Assembly: GCF_038002225.1 (NCBI RefSeq)
Contig: NZ_JBBOCA010000001.1
Location: 4,650,001-4,714,000, forward strand
DNA from: Paenibacillus sp. FSL R7-0204
Lineage (GTDB): Bacteria; Bacillota; Bacilli; Paenibacillales; Paenibacillaceae
Reading direction: 5' to 3'
DNA: 64,000 nucleotides
Positions within the stretch are counted from its first letter, which is position 1. The number at the start of each line of letters is the position of its first letter. Below the pieces are notes generated by a model, which saw only the letters and a program-made list of their open reading frames with translations, was not told the origin of the DNA and searched no databases. Position numbers and translations under genes: made by a program. Shown here one piece after another: positions 61,170-64,000 of the stretch.

Positions 61170-62498
61170 CTATTTAATCTGTGACTCGGCCTGGGCCTGG
61201 GCATCGCTCAGCACGCTGTCAATATCCTTGCCGTTCAGATAATTCTGCATCTCTACAATCAGGATGTCTTCAATCGCATACGTGTTGATTCCGTAATTGA
61301 CGCTTGGGATCTGCTCCGTCCAGGCAGCGAAATCCGATACAACCTTCTGGCCGCTGAAGAATTCATTGGCCTGGCTGTAAGCCTCTCCGCCCGCAGCCGC
61401 TTTGAAGGTCCCAATGACACCGATGTCCGTGAGCAGCTTCTGGTACATTTCCACATTCGAGCCGAAGGTCTTCGCCATGAAATCTGCAGCCGTCTCCTTA
61501 CCATCCACATTCATGACATACCAGGAGCTTCCGCCCAGGTTCGAGGCATGAACGGATTTGTTCACCGTCAGCTTCGGAAGCGGTGCAATGCCCCACTTGC
61601 CGGATTGTGACGCTTCAGCCGTAATCGAAGGAGTGATCCAGTTGCCTGTCGGCACGGAGGCTACATCGCCGCTGTTCAGGGCGGCTACGAACTGGCTCCA
61701 GTCTGCATGCACCTTGGCTACGTTCGATTCGGTCAGCTCCTTATAGGTTTCAAAGGCTTCCTTAAGCGGTGCATTCCCCGCGATATTCGGCGTCTTGCCG
61801 TCTTCCTTCAGGTACCACTCGCCTGCGGATTGAATCATCACCCGGATCAGGCCGAGGTCGTTCGGGTCCAGTGTAATCAGCGCTTTGCCGGTTTTCTCTT
61901 TCACAGCTTTGCCGATTTCAATATATTTCTTCCAGTCGATATCCTGCAGATCGGCCAGCTTGTAGCCTGCCTGCTCCAGATAGTCGGTTCTTACATAGAG
62001 ACCGGTAACGCCGGAGTCAAAAGGAATCCCATACTGCTTGCCGTCCAGGCTGGTCGGTCCGCTTTTGTAATCCGCGAAGTCGGTGCCCTTGATCGAGCTG
62101 CTTAGATCGTAGAAGGAATCCTTGTACGACTGCAGGAAGCTCTGGGAACGGTAATCCTCAATCAGCACGATGTTCGGCAGACCCTTGGTGGTTCCGGAAT
62201 TCAGCCCCGTGTTCAGCTTCTGGATGATATCCGCCTGTGCATATTCCACAATGTTAATTTTTACGTCAGGGTTCGTCTTGGCATATTCTGCTTTAGCCAC
62301 TTCCAGTGCGGCGATGTTGAATGCAGGGTCCCAAGCCCAAATCGTAATTTCCTTCGCCTGTGCAGGCTCTGTAGCTGCTGTATTCTCTGTCTTTCCCTTG
62401 TCCCCAGCAGTATTGCCGGAATTCTTGGACCCGGAGTTCGAGCTGCAGGCCGTAAGCAGCAGCAGGCAAATCAGGACTAACGCAAAGCCTTTTTTCAT
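61170..62498 (-). CDS. Sugar ABC transporter solute-binding lipoprotein
   Basis: 442 residues. Lipobox LLTAC (Cys18), Ser/Gly/Asn/Thr-rich linker, then an SBP_bac_1 fold (EITIWAWDPAFNIAALEVAKAEY, NPDVKINIVEY, YGIPFDSGVTGLYVRTDYLEQAGY). Captures an oligosaccharide outside the membrane and hands it to the two permeases. GGAGG precedes the ATG. A GC-rich stretch with hairpin potential lies between it and the permease gene (about 61075-61160), which may set the higher expression of the binding protein. Ligand not known. Confidence 0.93.
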   Translation of the reverse strand: MKKGFALVLICLLLLTACSSNSGSKNSGNTAGDKGKTENTAATEPAQAKEITIWAWDPAFNIAALEVAKAEYAKTNPDVKINIVEYAQADIIQKLNTGLNSGTTKGLPNIVLIEDYRSQSFLQSYKDSFYDLSSSIKGTDFADYKSGPTSLDGKQYGIPFDSGVTGLYVRTDYLEQAGYKLADLQDIDWKKYIEIGKAVKEKTGKALITLDPNDLGLIRVMIQSAGEWYLKEDGKTPNIAGNAPLKEAFETYKELTESNVAKVHADWSQFVAALNSGDVASVPTGNWITPSITAEASQSGKWGIAPLPKLTVNKSVHASNLGGSSWYVMNVDGKETAADFMAKTFGSNVEMYQKLLTDIGVIGTFKAAAGGEAYSQANEFFSGQKVVSDFAAWTEQIPSVNYGINTYAIEDILIVEMQNYLNGKDIDSVLSDAQAQAESQIK

Positions 62499-62542
62499 TG
62501 GTAAGCCTCCCCTTTGATGCGCTTTTCGGTATCTCGCTTGAA

Positions 62543-62556
62543 TGTAAGCGCTTATT
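62543..62556 (-). promoter_or_regulatory. cre-like box upstream of the solute-binding gene
   Basis: tgtaagcgcttatt, with the TGTAAGCGCT part matching the cre consensus; about 45 nt before the start codon. CcpA control is likely. Confidence 0.6.
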
Positions 62557-62638
62557 TATTACATAAGTAATCTTATCACCCGCTCCGTGGGACCCGTTAG
62601 AACTTACTTTATGGGGATTGGTCATTTTATCGCCTGAT

Positions 62639-62652
62639 TGTAAGCGTTACCT
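62639..62652. promoter_or_regulatory. Second cre-like box
   Basis: tgtaagcgttacct, about 140 nt upstream of the transporter gene and just below the kinase gene end. Half-match at the right side. Confidence 0.45.
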
Positions 62653-62692
62653 TATTAAGTATTTGTTCTTTTTTTGGAAAATGGTAATAATC

Positions 62693-64000
62693 TCACTTCT
62701 TCATCAGCGGCAGGCGGATTCGGATCGCAGTTCCCTCCCCCGGCGCACTCTTAATGGTGACTCCATATTCTTCGCCGTACATCAGCACCAGCCGGTCATG
62801 CACATTGCGGATACCGATTCCGGTGAACAGCTGGCGCTTCCCAGCCAGGCCGGACATAGGCAGATCAGCCGCTCCGGTATCCATTCCATCCCCGTTATCC
62901 ACCACCTCACAGAGCAGTGATCCGGCATCCTGGGAGATGAGGATATGGATATATCCGCCGCTTTTCTGCGTAAACGCATGGAAGAAGGCATTCTCAATGA
63001 ACGGCTGAATAATCAGCTTCGGCAGATGACAGTCCATACAATCCGGGGAGACGAAGAAATTCACCCGGATCCGTTCACCGTACCGCACATGGTTGATGAA
63101 CACATAGGATTTCAGATTCTCCAGCTCCTGCGTCACCGTAATGCTCTCACTGACATTGCTCAGCGCATTCTGCAGCATCGAGATCAGGGCATGAATCGTA
63201 TGGACCGCCTTCTCCTGACTGCCTTGCTGCACCAGGAAGTTGACTGAAGCCAGCGTATTGTACAGAAAATGCGGGTTAATCTGATGCTGCAAGGCCGCAA
63301 GCTCGGCATTCCGCTGCTCCTTCTGCGTCTCCACCAGCTTCTCGACATATTCATTCAGCTCGTCCAGCATATAGTTATAAGCATGCCCCAGCTCCTGAAA
63401 TTCAAAGCTCCCTGTAACCGTAATGTAATTGTGGAAGTTACGCTCGGTGATTTTGGACATCTGCCGGGTAAGCAGCGTGAGCGACCGGGTTAGCCTTCTG
63501 AAGATCAGGAACACCACGATCAGGGCCACGGCCACGATGGCTGAGCAGAACAGCACGACCATTTTACCGTTGACCATCTGGCCAAGGGCCGTCTGCTTAT
63601 CGATCAGGTTCACAATGTAGAAATCATAAGACGAGAGGTAATCCGCAATCAGGATCGTGTCGGTGCCCTGGAATTCAATGTTCTGGTAAGCAAGCTGCTG
63701 CTCCTCAATCTCCTTCGCCCCCTGTAGCAGATCCCCTGCCTGCTGGCCCATCAGATCACTGCGGTTGCTGGACACAATCATCCCCTGCTTATTCAGGATC
63801 ACTACATCGTTCCCGGTACTGACAAAGCTCCCGTAGAAGGAGCGGAAATCCTTTTCATGAATTGTGAAAAAAAGCGTCCCGTAAATATCGCCGGTTGTCC
63901 GGTCCATCAGCGCTTTGCTGCCTACAATCACCGCTTCCTTCTGCGCCGAATCCGGCATCGTCTCCTCATAGAACTGGTACATCAGCCGTTTCGGTTCAGC
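62693..64000 (-). CDS. YesM-like sensor histidine kinase, partial at window edge
   Basis: The frame is open at 64000, so the N-terminus lies outside. Visible: part of an extracellular dCache-type sensor, one TM helix (GKMVVLFCSAIVAVALIVVFLIF), HAMP, a His_kinase domain with INPHFLYNTLASVN (phospho-His), and an HATPase with PKLIIQPFIENAFFHAF and DNGDGM. YesM-type kinases pair with YesN AraC-type regulators to control carbohydrate uptake. A YesN-like partner is probably upstream beyond the window; the ABC transporter downstream is the likely target. Confidence 0.9.
   Translation of the reverse strand, partial: AEPKRLMYQFYEETMPDSAQKEAVIVGSKALMDRTTGDIYGTLFFTIHEKDFRSFYGSFVSTGNDVVILNKQGMIVSSNRSDLMGQQAGDLLQGAKEIEEQQLAYQNIEFQGTDTILIADYLSSYDFYIVNLIDKQTALGQMVNGKMVVLFCSAIVAVALIVVFLIFRRLTRSLTLLTRQMSKITERNFHNYITVTGSFEFQELGHAYNYMLDELNEYVEKLVETQKEQRNAELAALQHQINPHFLYNTLASVNFLVQQGSQEKAVHTIHALISMLQNALSNVSESITVTQELENLKSYVFINHVRYGERIRVNFFVSPDCMDCHLPKLIIQPFIENAFFHAFTQKSGGYIHILISQDAGSLLCEVVDNGDGMDTGAADLPMSGLAGKRQLFTGIGIRNVHDRLVLMYGEEYGVTIKSAPGEGTAIRIRLPLMKK

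Overview
The window looks like a chromosomal segment of a soil Firmicute close to Paenibacillus. The grounds are strong GGAGG ribosome sites, CcpA-type cre boxes, a yjlC-ndh pair as in Bacillus, a multimodular GH74 xyloglucanase, a GH87 alpha-1,3-glucanase with discoidin/CBM6/TP-linker layout, YesM-type sensing beside a sugar ABC transporter, and Paenibacillus-like interspersed repeats. Species cannot be fixed from the sequence alone.

Layout. 0.1-9.5 kb is ordinary chromosome: GDSL hydrolase, DUF1641-ndh operon with a Rex/Fnr-like site, nitroreductase, an anti-sigma-like membrane protein beside a decapitated ECF sigma factor, and secreted GH74 xyloglucanase. 9.6-32.4 kb is an AT-richer accessory island, almost all on the minus strand. 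From high to low coordinates it holds: an array of secreted proteins that each join a repeated binding module (7-bladed VCBS propeller; discoidin x4; single beta-sandwich; CBM-like x4; PA14 x4; NBR1-Ig x3) to a two-unit YD-repeat cassette; a 1846-residue Rhs/WapA-like toxin with a predicted PD-(D/E)xK nuclease tip; a lipoprotein and an immunity-like gene; remnants of a small mobile element (HTH regulator, phage gene II/X-type Rep, truncated serine recombinase); an IS110 element that cuts a second Rhs tail; and a row of small orphan immunity-type genes including a colicin-Im9-like protein.

32.6-54.9 kb returns to ordinary genes: YcnI plus a NarL-type two-component system; a vanRS-vanY-vanZ-like set with no vanHAX; cysK with a lipoprotein; a 51-bp-period tandem repeat; GH87 mutanase; a nucleotidyltransferase-fold protein; MCP; Crp/Fnr regulator; DUF4173 membrane protein; an SgrR-type HTH/solute-binding regulator; DinB; DUF1835/DUF3658; and a copper-amine-oxidase-N-like secreted protein. 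55.2-56.0 kb is a graveyard of small broken genes. 56.2-64 kb holds an AraC/GyrI-like regulator, an ArsR-MFS efflux pair with repeated operators, and a CUT1-type sugar ABC transporter with cre boxes next to a YesM-like kinase cut by the window edge.

How the genes fit together. The GH74 and GH87 enzymes, cre sites and sugar transporter point to a polysaccharide-degrading lifestyle. The Rhs island is a contact- or secretion-dependent competition locus. Its most unusual part is the run of YD-tagged multi-adhesin proteins feeding, in the same direction, into the toxin gene. Duplicated 3' ends, orphan immunities and truncated Rhs tails show that toxin/immunity cassettes have been exchanged here repeatedly.
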